Part shown: in pieces, positions 35,747 through 47,018 of the stretch
Numbering within the stretch: position 1 is the first letter of the stretch
How the letters are laid out: each line of letters starts with the position of its first letter
Source of the DNA: Nannobrachium achirus
Lineage: Eukaryota > Chordata > Actinopteri > Myctophiformes > Myctophidae
NCBI GenBank assembly: GCA_963921795.1
Contig: OY997645.1
Span: 27,288,159-27,352,158, forward strand
Direction of reading: 5' to 3'
DNA: 64,000 nt
The notes under the pieces: model-generated
What the model saw: only the letters and a program-made list of their open reading frames with translations
Database searches by the model: none
Told to the model about the DNA's origin: nothing
Position numbers and translations under genes: made by a program

Positions 35747-35935
35747 CCGGCATAAGGGTGTCACAGTGGCTCAGTGGCTAGCCATGTTGCCGGCATAAGG
35801 GTGTCACAGTGGCTCAGTGGTTGCCGCACAGCATTTGAACCCAATTGGGGCCTTTCTGTGTGGACTTGTTTGCGTATTCTCTCTACTAGAAAAAAGTGTC
35901 CTCCGGGCGTAGGTACTGTAGCAACATAGCCTGTA
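35747..35935 (+). mobile_element. DANA-like tRNA-derived SINE with a duplicated head
   Basis: GTGTCACAGTGGCTCAGTGG (A-box region), then CACAGCATTTGAACCC at the B-box position, GGGGCCTTTCTGTGTGGA, TTTGCGTATTCTCTCTAC and GTCCTCCGGGCG. This is the phrase order of the fish DANA SINE. The head CCGGCATAAGGGTGTCACAG occurs twice, at 35747 and 35791, a 44-bp-offset duplication. Confidence 0.65.
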
Positions 35936-36002
35936 TTTTCCCATACAGTTTCACATGGAAATTCACAGTAGCCTACTCTCCTTTGAAACAGAGTGCCTCT
36001 GC

Positions 36003-36005
<3 letters not shown>

Positions 36006-36092
<87 letters not shown>
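36006..36092. repeat. (CA)n microsatellite
   Basis: About 43 uninterrupted CA units. Confidence 0.97.
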
Positions 36093-36095
<3 letters not shown>

Positions 36096-36208
36096 ACCCT
36101 AAACCTAACCGTTGTGGGGACCTACTATTTTGTCCCCACACTGTCAGAGGTCCCCTGCAGGTGACTGTGTGAACATGCGTTTAGTCCCCATAAGTATAGC
36201 TATACAAA

Positions 36209-36210
<2 letters not shown>
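36093..36210. repeat. Fish microsatellite-bridging repeat
   Basis: CTAACCCTAAACCTAACC, GTGGGGACC, TTTGTCCCCACACTGTCAGA and GTCCCCATAAGTATAGCTAT, set between two CA arrays. I recognise this CA-flanked GTCCCCA/AGTATAGC unit as a recurrent fish repeat; its mobility is unclear. Confidence 0.55.

Positions 36211-36294
<84 letters not shown>
36211..36294. repeat. (CT)n(CA)n microsatellite
   Basis: Six CT units then about 35 CA units; a run of about 17 C follows at 36312-36328. Confidence 0.97.
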
Positions 36295-36297
<3 letters not shown>

Positions 36298-36344
36298 GTG
36301 ACATTTGACGACCCCCCCCCCCCCCCCTTGTGATACCCCACCCG

Positions 36345-36518
36345 CAATTGACGGCCCCAATCTCTGCGACCCCTTCGAAAACCGAAAGGCAAAATATGTT
36401 TCACGCAGCGTGAGTGACACGCAGCAAAGGTCGTCAGTATCAGGACTCGAACTCACGACGCGCTGTCAGGCATCAGAGCCTATGTGGTATGGGCCTGGAC
36501 CGCTAGGCCAGCGGGCGC
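36345..36518 (-). mobile_element. tRNA-derived SINE, family S3
   Basis: Minus strand: GCCCGCTGGCCTAGCGGTCC (A box TGGCCTAGCGG), then GTGAGTTCGAGTCCTGAT (B box AGTTCGAGTCC), then GACCTTTGCTGCGTGTCACT. The last phrase is the hallmark body of a SINE common in fish. It abuts the inverted-repeat element that starts at 36540. Confidence 0.7.
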
Positions 36519-37399
36519 CCCCCTCACTAATTCCATATTAGGCTGTATTGCGTGGCTGGTATCGTTCGGTTTCGTTCCCGCCCCATGGGCACTACATAAA
36601 CTTTACTTCATTAGAAAGATCTATTGATAGTAAGTAAGAAACAAAAAGTTCTCCGCGTGTCACTTGCACAATCTTTGTCACCAGCCAGAAATGTGTTTAA
36701 TGGGAATAACAAAAAAAAACGAAAATCTTGTGCTGCTGTTTTTGCTTGTAAAATTTGCTATATTGATTTTGGCAACACAAAATCTTTTTCAAATGTCATA
36801 AATACACCTACCTAACATCTGAAACAAGTATTGGTGCCTTAGTATACTCATATGCAAATTTAGATCATGTAATGTAGCAAATTTGTTGAAGGAAACGCTT
36901 CAATGTAAGTGATTGTCAGTGACTGTAATTTTGTTATAATGACAAGTAAACTTGGTGTCTATTTCATGGTTTCACATCAAGAGAAACTCAATGGAATACT
37001 TATCTTCATGATTGGGTGTGTCTGGATCTTTAATTGACATATTTCCAAGATGGACGCCACCCGAAAATGAGCTTTACTATGACTTTTACAATGACAGCTG
37101 GCTGTTATGACAAAAGCAATATGAACACATTTTGGTCAGTTTTACCTCAGATTCTATCAAGAGTTGTGGGGATGATTGGGGAGAAAGATCAGAGAAAACG
37201 TACATACAGCTAAATGTATCTTAAAGATGACATTTTTAATTCATCACATTGCTGAACCACCTACTCCCAAGTGTTTCTTGTCAGCAAGCAAAGACAGACA
37301 GAAGTCCAGGTCTCCTGATCACTGGGAAGTTGGAGATTCAAAGGACGTCATCAGATGGCCTGGCTGAAGACCTTTTACTTGTGTGGCACATACTGTAGG

Positions 37400-38590
37400 T
37401 AGAATAGCTTCCAACATCACAGTTGCCGAATTCTCCTCCAGATGCAGAAGCTGGTTTACCTGGCTTTTCAGCATTCTGTGTAAACTTTCACCCACAGGCT
37501 AGCATTATTGGCTACCTTACACTCATCCCAGCATCGCCAACTGATCCTTCTGTCCTCAGAAAAGAGATGAAACGACTCTTCACTACATAAGTACACCATT
37601 ATCACCAAAATGAGTTTGGCAATGTAGTCCTGTTGCTGGGAGGCTTCCACCAAGCTCACAACTACTGAACATGAAGGCTATTTGCAAGATTATCAGGGAT
37701 GCAGGGGCAGATGATCTGCTTGTTGCAGCAAGTCTTTGTCGAGAAGGAACTGTCAAGAAGATGTTTGTTGAAATATACATACATAATACTACCAAACTTT
37801 ACATGCCCTCAAAGTCCTGTTTGAAAAAGAGATAACTGGCAGAAGTTAGAAATGACGAGGCATCCAGAGATGGCAGTCTTAGGAGATCAGCTGCTGCTTT
37901 TCAGGAATCATTCAATGGGCAATCAACTGCAGTCCTCTGGGCAAACTTCCTGGAGTGTCAGATATTCTCCAAAGGTTTATCTACTACGAGCGGGAATGTG
38001 ACTGGACAGGACATCTCTGTGAATCAGCAAGAATGCTACCCTACCTCACTTTAGTAGGCCACTACAAGTACGGGCAGCAATCTTTACCTCTGTATTTGCC
38101 TTAGATGAAGAAATGACCGGAAACAGCTTCAGAGGTACATGAAGCACTGATGGCAGGTGTATTTGTTGGCTGACAAGCAGATGGCAGCCACAACAGTAGT
38201 GTTTCTTTTGACATGCTACTGGTACAGACATATAATGCTGATGCCAAGGAAGCAAGCGTTCTGGATCGCATTACACTCAGCCCTGTCTCTGCAGAGCTCA
38301 AGTCTATGCTCCACCTCCACCCCTCCAACCCACACCATGTCAGCAGTGGACACTAACCCATCTACAGTGACCACATCATCCTTGCTCAACATATCTACAG
38401 GACAGTGTGCTGTGTTTTGCATGTTGTTCACTATAGTTGAAGACAAGCAAACCTGTACAGTATGTCTGCAAGACTGTCTTGTACTGATTTATTTCAGTGC
38501 CAGAACAGGTTGGAAACGGAGTGCCAGAACTGTGAGAATGTTTCAAAAGAAACAAGCTTTATGGGATGATGACTCTGATTAAGCAAGGGT
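37400..38590 (+). pseudogene. Decayed gene of the PIN-like/CXC element family (upstream part)
   Basis: Reading across stops and frameshifts: ASIIGYLTLIPASPTDPSVL, EMKRLF, NVVLLLGGFHQAHNY, MKAICKIIRDAGADDLLVAA, LCREGTVKKMF, then MLPYLTLVGHYKYGQQSLPL, SEVHEALMAGVFVG, QADGSHN, VSFDMLLVQTYNADAKEAS and LKSMLHLHPSNPHH. I know this order from multi-copy uncharacterised fish proteins, in which the DRY, EADT, DTD and DTTS motifs follow. Here that following part is almost all deleted, and the frame ends near CQNRLETECQNCENV and DDDSD. At least four in-frame stops are present, so it is dead. Confidence 0.7.
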
Positions 38591-39141
38591 CATTCATCAC
38601 CATGCTGGCTTTTGGTGGAGATTTATGTCGAAATATCTTTTTTGCCACGGACATACTAAATGAGTGGACAATAATATCTACCAGAAACACATAGAAGAGC
38701 AAGCCCTGAATTACCATAACATGTGTGTAACTCTGAGAACCATTTGGTTCCATTTGTACAATCTCAGAGTTAAGGGCGTACTAGTACTGGTTGGACCAAA
38801 ATGTCACAATGTCATAGATATTCGGAAGAAAACCTGTCGACTTTGAATTCATTAATTGGGTCTTATGATCAAAAACAAGACATTATAAGATATAAAATCA
38901 GCCACTGACACATTTTGTCTGTAATACAGACATATTGATGACCCCTGGATGAACGTGATAGGGATGAGTAATATACGCCATGTCAGCATGTAAAATTAGC
39001 TAAATACTTGTTTTATTTCAAGATTTGCTTATGCAATACATACATGTGGGAGGAAAAAGCTTAACATTTGCTGTATTTTGTCACAGCACAGCCTTAGGTT
39101 TACTTATGCTGCCAACATGCGTTTTTGTTTTGGTTGGGGGG
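38591..39141. other. Noncoding interior of the 36540-40228 element
   Basis: No gene or known repeat; sequence between the pseudogene and the nested transposon. Confidence 0.4.
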
Positions 39142-39556
39142 TAGTCTCGCGTAGCCAGACAACTATTCCACAATCTCCGAATGCTATATAGAGTCTGGAA
39201 CGGCAGCTCCCGAACGGCGAGTATCGGAAGTAGCCAGTGCTGCACTGAACTGTAGTCCCATTGGAAACATAACAGAAACACAATAGCTAAGACAAAGTCA
39301 TTCGAGCGGAAAACGTTTGAAAACATCATGGAGGTATAACACCAACAACACCAGAGAAAGACGAAATAACGCCCCCAGAAATATTGAAAGGAGACATAAC
39401 GCTTCCAGTAGGACATGTTATTTCTACTGCACCAAGGGAGCGGTTGCGTCACATCCGCTTTATCTCGCACTCATCGTTTCTATTTCCGTTTGCCAGACTG
39501 TATGCCGGGAGCATTTGCCCAAATCGCGGAGGCAACAGTCTGGCCTCGCGAGACTA
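39142..39556. mobile_element. Nested inverted-repeat transposon with 9-bp duplication
   Basis: A 415-bp element that starts TAGTCTCGCGTAGCCAGAC and ends CGCGAGACTA. It is flanked by GTTGGGGGG at 39133-39141 and 39557-39565. A 9-bp duplication suits Mutator-like elements, among others. The inner part also contains GCCAGACTGT near the right end, extending the inverted relation (GCCAGAC / GTCTGGC). No transposase. Confidence 0.8.
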
Positions 39557-40269
39557 GTTGGGGGGTGTCTTGATGTAGCCTACAAATGACAGATGTTGGG
39601 ACACTCTGTGGTACTTAAATACATATTTTATACCTGACATGACCTTTTGTGCATTTATTATCCATTGTCCATTTTGGGATTTTTTCCAATTTAGGGGGGT
39701 GTGATAGCAGTTTGATTGATTTTCATCCATTTCTGGCCAAGGTACCTTTCATTACACAGTTGGCTGTGAGATGTGTTATGTATGAGACATAAGCTTTTAG
39801 CTAAATTTACTATGTGTATGTTTCATTTTGCTGGGTGCCAATCACATACTGTACATTGAGGCGTTTTCTTCAACAAATTTGCTATATTTCACGATCTAAA
39901 TTCACATATGAGAATACAAAGGCACCAATACTTGTTTCAGATGTTAAGTAGATGTATTTATGACATTTGAGAAAGATTTTGTGTTGCCAAAATCAATATA
40001 GTACATTTTACAAGCAAAAAAAGCAGCACAAGATTTTCGTTTTTTTGTTATTCACTTTTATATACAATTCTGGCTGGTGACAAAAGTCGTGCACGTTTCG
40101 TGCGGAGAACTTTTAACCCAAGGTCCACAGGGGTATTGTCTATGCAAAAATGCATTGAATGAGTAGTGCCCAGACGTGGGAACGAAATTCATTTTCTAAG
40201 CACTTTTCCTTATAACGCAATACGGCCTATATGTAGGATGTTCATACAGTTGGTGGGTTTACTCTAGGT

Positions 40270-40368
40270 CAGTGGTTCTCAAACTTTTTAATTTCCATAA
40301 CTCTGAGAGTTACAGACCTTTGAAACCCTCTCTGAGGGTCCCTGGGCCCCACTTTTTGAGAACCAGTG
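40270..40368. mobile_element. Miniature hAT element (99 bp)
   Basis: CAGTGGTTCTCAAACTTTTT on the left and CACTTTTTGAGAACCAGTG on the right are inverted. The flanks CTCTAGGT and CTATAGGT agree at 7 of 8 bases, offset by one on the right. It shares CTGAGAGTTACAGAC with the element at 56259-56373. Confidence 0.65.
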
Positions 40369-40375
40369 CCTATAG

Positions 40376-40470
40376 GTGTGCCTGGTTTCCTCCCACACCA
40401 AAATAAATGCACGTTAGGGACATACTCCTGCCAGTGCCTGCCAGTAGCCTCAACGCTGGAGTTGAAAAAT
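40376..40470 (+). mobile_element. Possible SINE fragment
   Basis: GTTTCCTCCCACACCAAAAT, GCACGTTAGGGACATACTCC and CTGGAGTTG occur in the order seen in the middle of some fish SINEs. No promoter boxes are present. Confidence 0.3.
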
Positions 40471-40651
40471 ATCTTCTTTAAGTTTAAGAACATTACCACT
40501 ACAATCCCCTGTTTTTTGGCAGGCAGTATGCTTGGACCAGTCTGTGCATAATCTTTGTGTCCTGAGTACACGATTCTCTAGGCCACTGACAAATAAAAGA
40601 ACTCATTTTGCTACCATTTGGCAGCATTGCATACAGTACCATGTCAAATGT

Positions 40652-40706
40652 CACCGGAAATCTACAAGCTCCCGTATTGTGAGCTTGTAGACTTTCTATT
40701 TTTGGT
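40652..40706. repeat. Hairpin module, short solo copy
   Basis: CACCGGAAATCTACAAGCTC and GAGCTTGTAGACTTTCTATT with a 10-nt loop. Confidence 0.75.
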
Positions 40707-41433
40707 GTGCAACAACTGGCACACACCTAAGTATAAATCAGGCTTAACTCTTTGATCACAACCGGGCACACACGGTTTTGTCTTGTCTTCGCCGGGCATT
40801 ACTGTATGATGCAATTCTTTGTTAAAGAAAGAGTCTCAGGTGAACTCCCTGGGCATACAGTAATTATGCAGAAAATGCTAACATTTCAACTTTGCAATGC
40901 ACTTACAGTAGATCACATTTGCATTTTATGTAATGTAATGGCACCGTTTCTGCAGGTTCATCATACCTGCAGTATAATACTGTATAGACCGTAGACTGTA
41001 TAGACACATCACACATCACAGAAAATACATATCTACTTTAGTATTTGATTAATATTATACAGTATATCATCATAATAGTAGATACCGTAGGTCTTATGTG
41101 GAAATTAGGAAGAAATTATAAAATGGCATGCTAATTGGCAAAAAAGATGTGTGTTAGTGGATTTGTCTGTCACACAAAAATGCACATAACTTCTGAACAG
41201 ATTAAGATACCACTACAATTGTTAGAATGGATACCGGTATAGGTGATGGGTTGGGTAATCACAGCAGGGTGTCGACAAAAACACACAGGATATCCAGAAT
41301 GATATTTTAATTTCCTTTGTGCATGTGGTTCTGAAATGATCAACAACATAGCATCATAAACCAACAATCTCACTAAATGTTACATAATACCAATAATCAT
41401 GCAAATAATATACATCGCGCCATCTGTCTTGGC
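40707..41433. other. Unassigned AT-rich DNA
   Basis: No recognised feature. Confidence 0.4.
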
Positions 41434-41663
41434 CATATATGGATTATGTTAGTGTTGTTCTCCTAACAGGGCATCATCAGGGATACAATCCCTTTTATAC
41501 CCATATATGGAGATCCCTAACAGAATCCCTTTTATGCCCATATATGAATGCTCTGAGTATCTGACAACACTGTGATGTCACCTGTTTATGCCCATATATG
41601 GAGATCCCTGCTCTGAGTATCTGACATCACTGTGATGTCACCTGTGATGTCACAGTGATGTCA
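41434..41663. repeat. CCATATATGG / TGATGTCA repeat with a 42-bp perfect palindrome
   Basis: TTATGCCCATATATGGAGAT or close variants occur three times (about 41498, 41534, 41588), alternating with CTCTGAGTATCTGACA and ACTGTGATGTCACCTG. The end is a palindrome, 41622-41641 paired with 41644-41663, 20 bases each with no mismatch and CT between. The same combination recurs at 63843-63925. Confidence 0.85.
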
Positions 41664-43139
41664 GGGGAACCACAGTGTCAGGTGAGATTTGTCATGCTTG
41701 TAGTAGCCATGTGTAGCAACAGAGTCATGAACGTGAAAAGCCAAACCTCTGAGAAGACACGTCTCTTTCCTATCACAGGCCTACAGGGTTATACAGTGAC
41801 AAATAGTAATACATTGGTAATTGAAATGTAGTATAACCAGCCTCCAAATTGGGTGAAAATACGGACAAATCAAAAGTAACACTTGTAATGACCCAGACAA
41901 TAAGGGAAATGGTGTACTTTAGCTGAACAAAGTAAGTCAAAATCGTAACTCTTAACTTTAATTCAAATCGCACCTGTGCGAAGTGAGCGGCTGCATTGTA
42001 TCAAACATGACATGTGCATATCTCCTTGCATGGGCCGTTCTGTCCATGACATCAGCTGTGGTGATGTCGGTCTCTGCATATTTTCTATTACGTTAGTCTC
42101 GTGCTCATTCGGACATTCGGACCTACACGCAAAGCCAGATGTAGAGGGAAGATACTTTTGTCACTAATTATCAAATATGATCTAATAACAACACATATAC
42201 ACTTCCTAATGGGAGAAGTTGCACTTTTTAAATTGGGAAAGAGCAGAAGGATCTGCCACATAGTACAGTAAGATTCATGTTTGACCACAGCAAATGTTTT
42301 TATTGCAAGAAGAACAGTATGTTGATATAAACAACATACTTCTGCTCAGTCTAAAAATGATCACACCCCCAGATTTATGCTTGCATGTTGACCAGGTTGC
42401 AAGCATTAGTACCAATATTAACATTGGTTAACTGGAGGAGACCCTCATGAGCACTTGTTTACATTTAACGGAGCGGTCTTCCCCCGCACTAGTAGGCCTA
42501 GAGAACAGTGATAACAAAACTGCACCACCTCTGTGAGAGATAGAAGTCTCTTTGCTGTCTGCTTTTTGTTTAAAGCTGACAACATGGGAGTGAGATTATG
42601 AATATTATGAATTGTAGTTGTGCAGTGCTGTAAAATGTAGAAGTGTGTACGTTCTACTGATTTTGGTGACCCCAAGGCCTTTTCTGTTGTGCCGAAATGT
42701 CCTCTTGCAGACAATGTAATGTAAAATCTAATGGGTACTTCTCCAGCTCCACAATGAGTGCACAGGGCTGGTGGATGGCGCTATTGGTTGGTTTTACTTT
42801 GGTCTGTGTGTACAGTATTTAAGGAGCTTTCTGTTTTCCCATGTATTTCCTGGCGTTCCCCATGCGCACCAAACCCATTGAGATAAACAGACAGCGATCG
42901 GATAAAAAGGCTTTCTTATTAAAGAACACAGAGGATACAGGTAATTATAGAATGCCGTACCGTATTTAGACAGGTGTGAGACTTTATTAAGCACTTTGTT
43001 TGTGAAATCAGAATGATGGTGTAGTTGTAGATAAATAAGTTGTTTTGCCCGAACCCATGTAACCAGGAAACATGGCGGTCGGGGGTTGTTCTCTACGACC
43101 ATGCGTGAGCTACGCCTACGATGGGCTAAAATCGCTTTG
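41664..43139. other. Unassigned DNA
   Basis: No gene or named repeat. A 170-codon minus-strand frame (42794-43306) runs through the SINE at 43140 and has no domain, so it is not called. Confidence 0.4.
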
Positions 43140-43312
43140 GGGAACCCGGCCAAAGTGTCTTTGAGAAACTGCTCTCGATGAGCAGGTTGGTGCCTTGCAT
43201 GGTTTCCCCTGCCGTTGGTGTGTGAATATGTGAGTGAATGGGTGAATGTGATGCAGATTGTAAAGCACTTTGGATAAAGGTGCCATATAATTGCAGCATT
43301 TACCATTCACAT
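43140..43312 (+). mobile_element. 5'-truncated SINE, family S2 (L2-type tail)
   Basis: GAGCAGGTTGGTGCCTTGCA, TGGTTTCCCCTGCCG, GTGAATGGGTGAATGTGATG, GTAAAGCACTTTGGATAAAG and CATATAATTGCAGCATTTAC. It matches the right two thirds of the copy at 62339-62612 and keeps the conserved L2-like 3' tail. Confidence 0.75.
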
Positions 43313-43644
43313 CACAGAGGACCTTCGTAGAGGGTGTCGTGTACCTGTGTAAGATGAATGGCTGCAGATGCCGTCATAAAATGTTACGTATTTTGTGTAC
43401 ACATTTTGTGGCAGTGATTAAAAACTCATAACTTCATGAGACGTTGTGTGATGTGCTGTTCGACACTTCATTGTACAATGCATTAAGTCTTTTTATCTCC
43501 TACTCTTCCCTGCACCTCTCAGGTATGAAAAGCATGTACAATGGTTTTTGTCAAGTTTTATAGACAGTATCTTTGAGGAGTTATAGTATTTACGTGGGCA
43601 AATACAAATGATATTGTAAACACGTTTAATTTCATTTTGACAAT
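43313..43644. other. Unassigned DNA
   Basis: No recognised feature. Confidence 0.4.
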
Positions 43645-43830
43645 GCAGTGTAAGTAACTAAGTACCTTTACTCAAGTACCTTTTTAAGTATTTTTTACTT
43701 ATGGAGTATTTCCAATTTTCAGTACTTTTACTTCTACTCCACTACATCTAAGACGCAGATTATATTTTTTAATCCACTACAATTATTTGAAAAGTTGAGT
43801 TATAGTTACTTTGTAGATTTGAATTATTAT
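43645..43830. repeat. Fish AAGTA-rich dispersed repeat
   Basis: AGTAACTAAGTACCTTTACT, CAAGTACC, GAGTATTTCCA, ACTTTTACTTCTACTCCAC and TACTTTGTAGATTTGA in this order form a dispersed repeat I have seen widely in fish genomes. The class is not settled here. Confidence 0.6.
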
Positions 43831-43861
43831 TACAAAACATACATTAACCACTTCAGCCCTA

Positions 43862-43900
43862 GATACAGATCTACTGTACAAGCTCACAATGCATCACAAT
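43862..43900. repeat. Half hairpin module
   Basis: CAGATCTACTGTACAAGCTC and ACAATGCATCAC match the left arm with a 3-bp insertion. The right arm is missing. Confidence 0.5.
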
Positions 43901-44504
43901 TTTGCCAGGTGTACGGTAATTATCATATTTGTACAATAATTGTGCTCTCTCTATGATGTACGATCAATAATGCCAAAAATGACCATAGGTAAAATAATTA
44001 AATAATAAAAGTGTAAATTAAATTCCTTGGCTGCAATTCGGGATCTGGTTTGGCTTTTCACAATACGGGTTGAAAAAGGAAAATCTGATCCTAGATCTGT
44101 GTTTGGAGGCATTAAAAACACTGGTTGTGTCTTTCCAGTCCAGTTCCAGGTTTTTGTTTGATTGTTTGAGTAAGATCCAGGAGGACGTTGCCTGCTTCCA
44201 AATGGTATATGGTGATTGTTCCACAAGTAGGAGAGTCAAAGTTTGTTTCTTACAATAAGTAGGCTATTTTTTACTGTCATTTACACCTTTTTTGGGCTGT
44301 GTATGATAGTCTTTTAAGCCTCTGGTAGATCAGAATGGATACATATCTTGGTTAATTTAGGTCAATATTATCAACTCGGTCTGCAGCAAACTAATTTGTT
44401 TTCAACTTTTCTTTTTCCTCACAATTTCCTTTTCATCCTTCCCTGATAATGAAGACATACTGTACATTTTTACGCACGCATAGTTGTTATGTCTCATGTT
44501 TATC
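43901..44504. other. Unassigned DNA
   Basis: Frames near 43951-44258 on both strands are mutually antisense and lack domains. Nothing else recognised. Confidence 0.4.
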
Positions 44505-44512
44505 CCCTACTG

Positions 44513-45034
44513 CATACATGGGCAACAGGCGGCCCGGGGGCCACATGCGGCCCCCACCTTCACTTAATGCGGCCCGCAGGTTAATACCGGAATACTGATG
44601 TATTATTGATTTCAGCTGTTACAATTCCAAACATGACCTGCTTTAATTCCGTCAGACTATATTAGTAGCTTAATGACTAGTATAGTAGTAATGTATTTTT
44701 TATGTCCAAAGTATTTGTATTTAGGTTCACAAAGTTAACATGAGTATATAACTAAATGCGTTTGAATTAAATTAAAATGTTACATTTCAGGGTTCCAATT
44801 AAAAAATAACAAAAAATAATTCAGGATTCCAATTCAAAAGAAGCAAAAATAGCCGATCTACAAGCCCAAAACGCATCGCAGCGCGATGCGTTTTGAGCTT
44901 GTAGATCTGCTTTTTGCTTCTTTTGTATGAGATACTAGAATGACAAAGTAGGACGTAGAAATATGCAATGTGGCCCTCTGGAGTGAAGATAGAAATATAG
45001 TGGCCCTCACCATCATCAGAGTTGCCCACCCCTG
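44513..45034. mobile_element. Non-autonomous hAT element, family B (GGGCAAC end)
   Basis: Left end CATACATGGGCAACAGGCGG, right end read inward CAGGGGTGGGCAACTC. Flanked by CCCTACTG at 44505-44512 and 45035-45042, an exact 8-bp duplication. The left part repeats GCGGCCC. The hairpin module lies at 44840-44920. 522 bp, no transposase. Confidence 0.88.
44840..44920. repeat. Hairpin module inside hAT family B
   Basis: Arms of 39 bp from GAAGCAAAAATAGCCGATC to its complement, with an AGC loop and few mismatches. The inner stem is ACGCATCGC/GCGATGCGT. Confidence 0.92.
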
Positions 45035-45042
45035 CCCTACTG

Positions 45043-46163
<1,121 letters not shown>

Positions 46164-46315
46164 GTACAGACAGTCTAAAGAGTTGGAAGGTCCTGTTCTC
46201 ATCTACTCAATTTGATTCTCCTTGAGGGTAAAGAATCTCTCAGTCTCAAGTGTGCATATTTCAATAATTAGCTACAACAAATTACATCATTTTGATGCAT
46301 TTGTTATGCTTTGTC

Positions 46316-46980
46316 TTAACTTTTTCTCTGCCATTTTAAACATAGCTGTAGTAAGCAGCTGCCAAATTGTCCTTACCTTTTAACGTGGGCACGGCACGCG
46401 CACGCATCGTGCACAATCTGTGCGCGACTCATCTAGTAGACGTGTAGACTCGGTGACAAGCTTTCGAATACAAAAAACCCCATTGAAAAAGACATATCCG
46501 TTGCCACGCTGTATCTCTGCTTATCAGCCAGTGTTTACATGAAAAAGCATTGAAAAAAGCCAACTGTGCGCTATGGTAACACGTGGACACGTTCGCGCAC
46601 AAAACGCACGATATGTGCGGGGATCATAATCCAGGCGTGTAGAGACTGGATCAAAGTTTCCAAACGCAAAAATCAGATTGAAAAACGAGCGTTCCATCGC
46701 CCAGTAGCTTCCACTTCTGTTACACAGTAAACCAATGGAGGCGGGACTATGGCCCAGGCTCAGACTGGATACGGAAAGCTGGATCCGGTCCAGACCGGAA
46801 ATGACCGGATACAGTTAGGGGGGCGGGCCTAAAGAGCCAGAATCAGCGAAAATCTGCGCTAATACTTTTAATCCTTTCATAATGATTAAAGCTAATTAAA
46901 CTATGCGGGCTCTACGGGCATGGCAGCGCGGTACAGCGGGAAATCTACGGGCTCTACGGGGATCGCGAGGTATGAGTTAA
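46316..46980 (-). mobile_element. TTAA-bounded dispersed element, family T1, copy 2
   Basis: 665 bp from TTAA (46316) to TTAA (46977), inverted relative to 11416-12075. Conserved blocks on the plus strand include GCCAAATTGTCCTTACCTTT, ATGGTAACACGTGGACACG, GGTCCAGACCGGAAATGACC and ACGGGGATCGCGAGG. Near-equal lengths and shared TTAA ends support a mobile element. Confidence 0.75.
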
Positions 46981-47018
46981 TAGTTGATGTTGTTGCCATG
47001 ACTGTAAAACAGTGACAT

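Larger units (their letters stand above)
36540..40228 (+). mobile_element. 3.7-kb element with long inverted ends and a decayed gene
   Basis: The left 0.37 kb (36540-36905) and right 0.37 kb (39862-40228) are reverse complements with moderate divergence. Shared landmarks are AGGCYGTATTGCGT at the very ends, GGTTCTCCGCRYG-like, TGCTGCTTTTTTTGCTTGTA-like, TTGGCAACACAAAATC and CACCAATACTTGTTTCAG. Between them lie a segment (36950-37140) matching the arms of the palindromic element (28575-28770), a pseudogene (about 37400-38590) and a nested transposon (39142-39556). The target duplication is not clear. It is related to the 28223-31979 element by both noncoding and coding sequence. Confidence 0.75.

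Noticed and set aside
42794-43306. 170-codon minus-strand open frame, the longest frame without a simple repeat outside the element genes
   Set aside because: It crosses the SINE at 43140-43312 in antisense and has no domain or biased composition.
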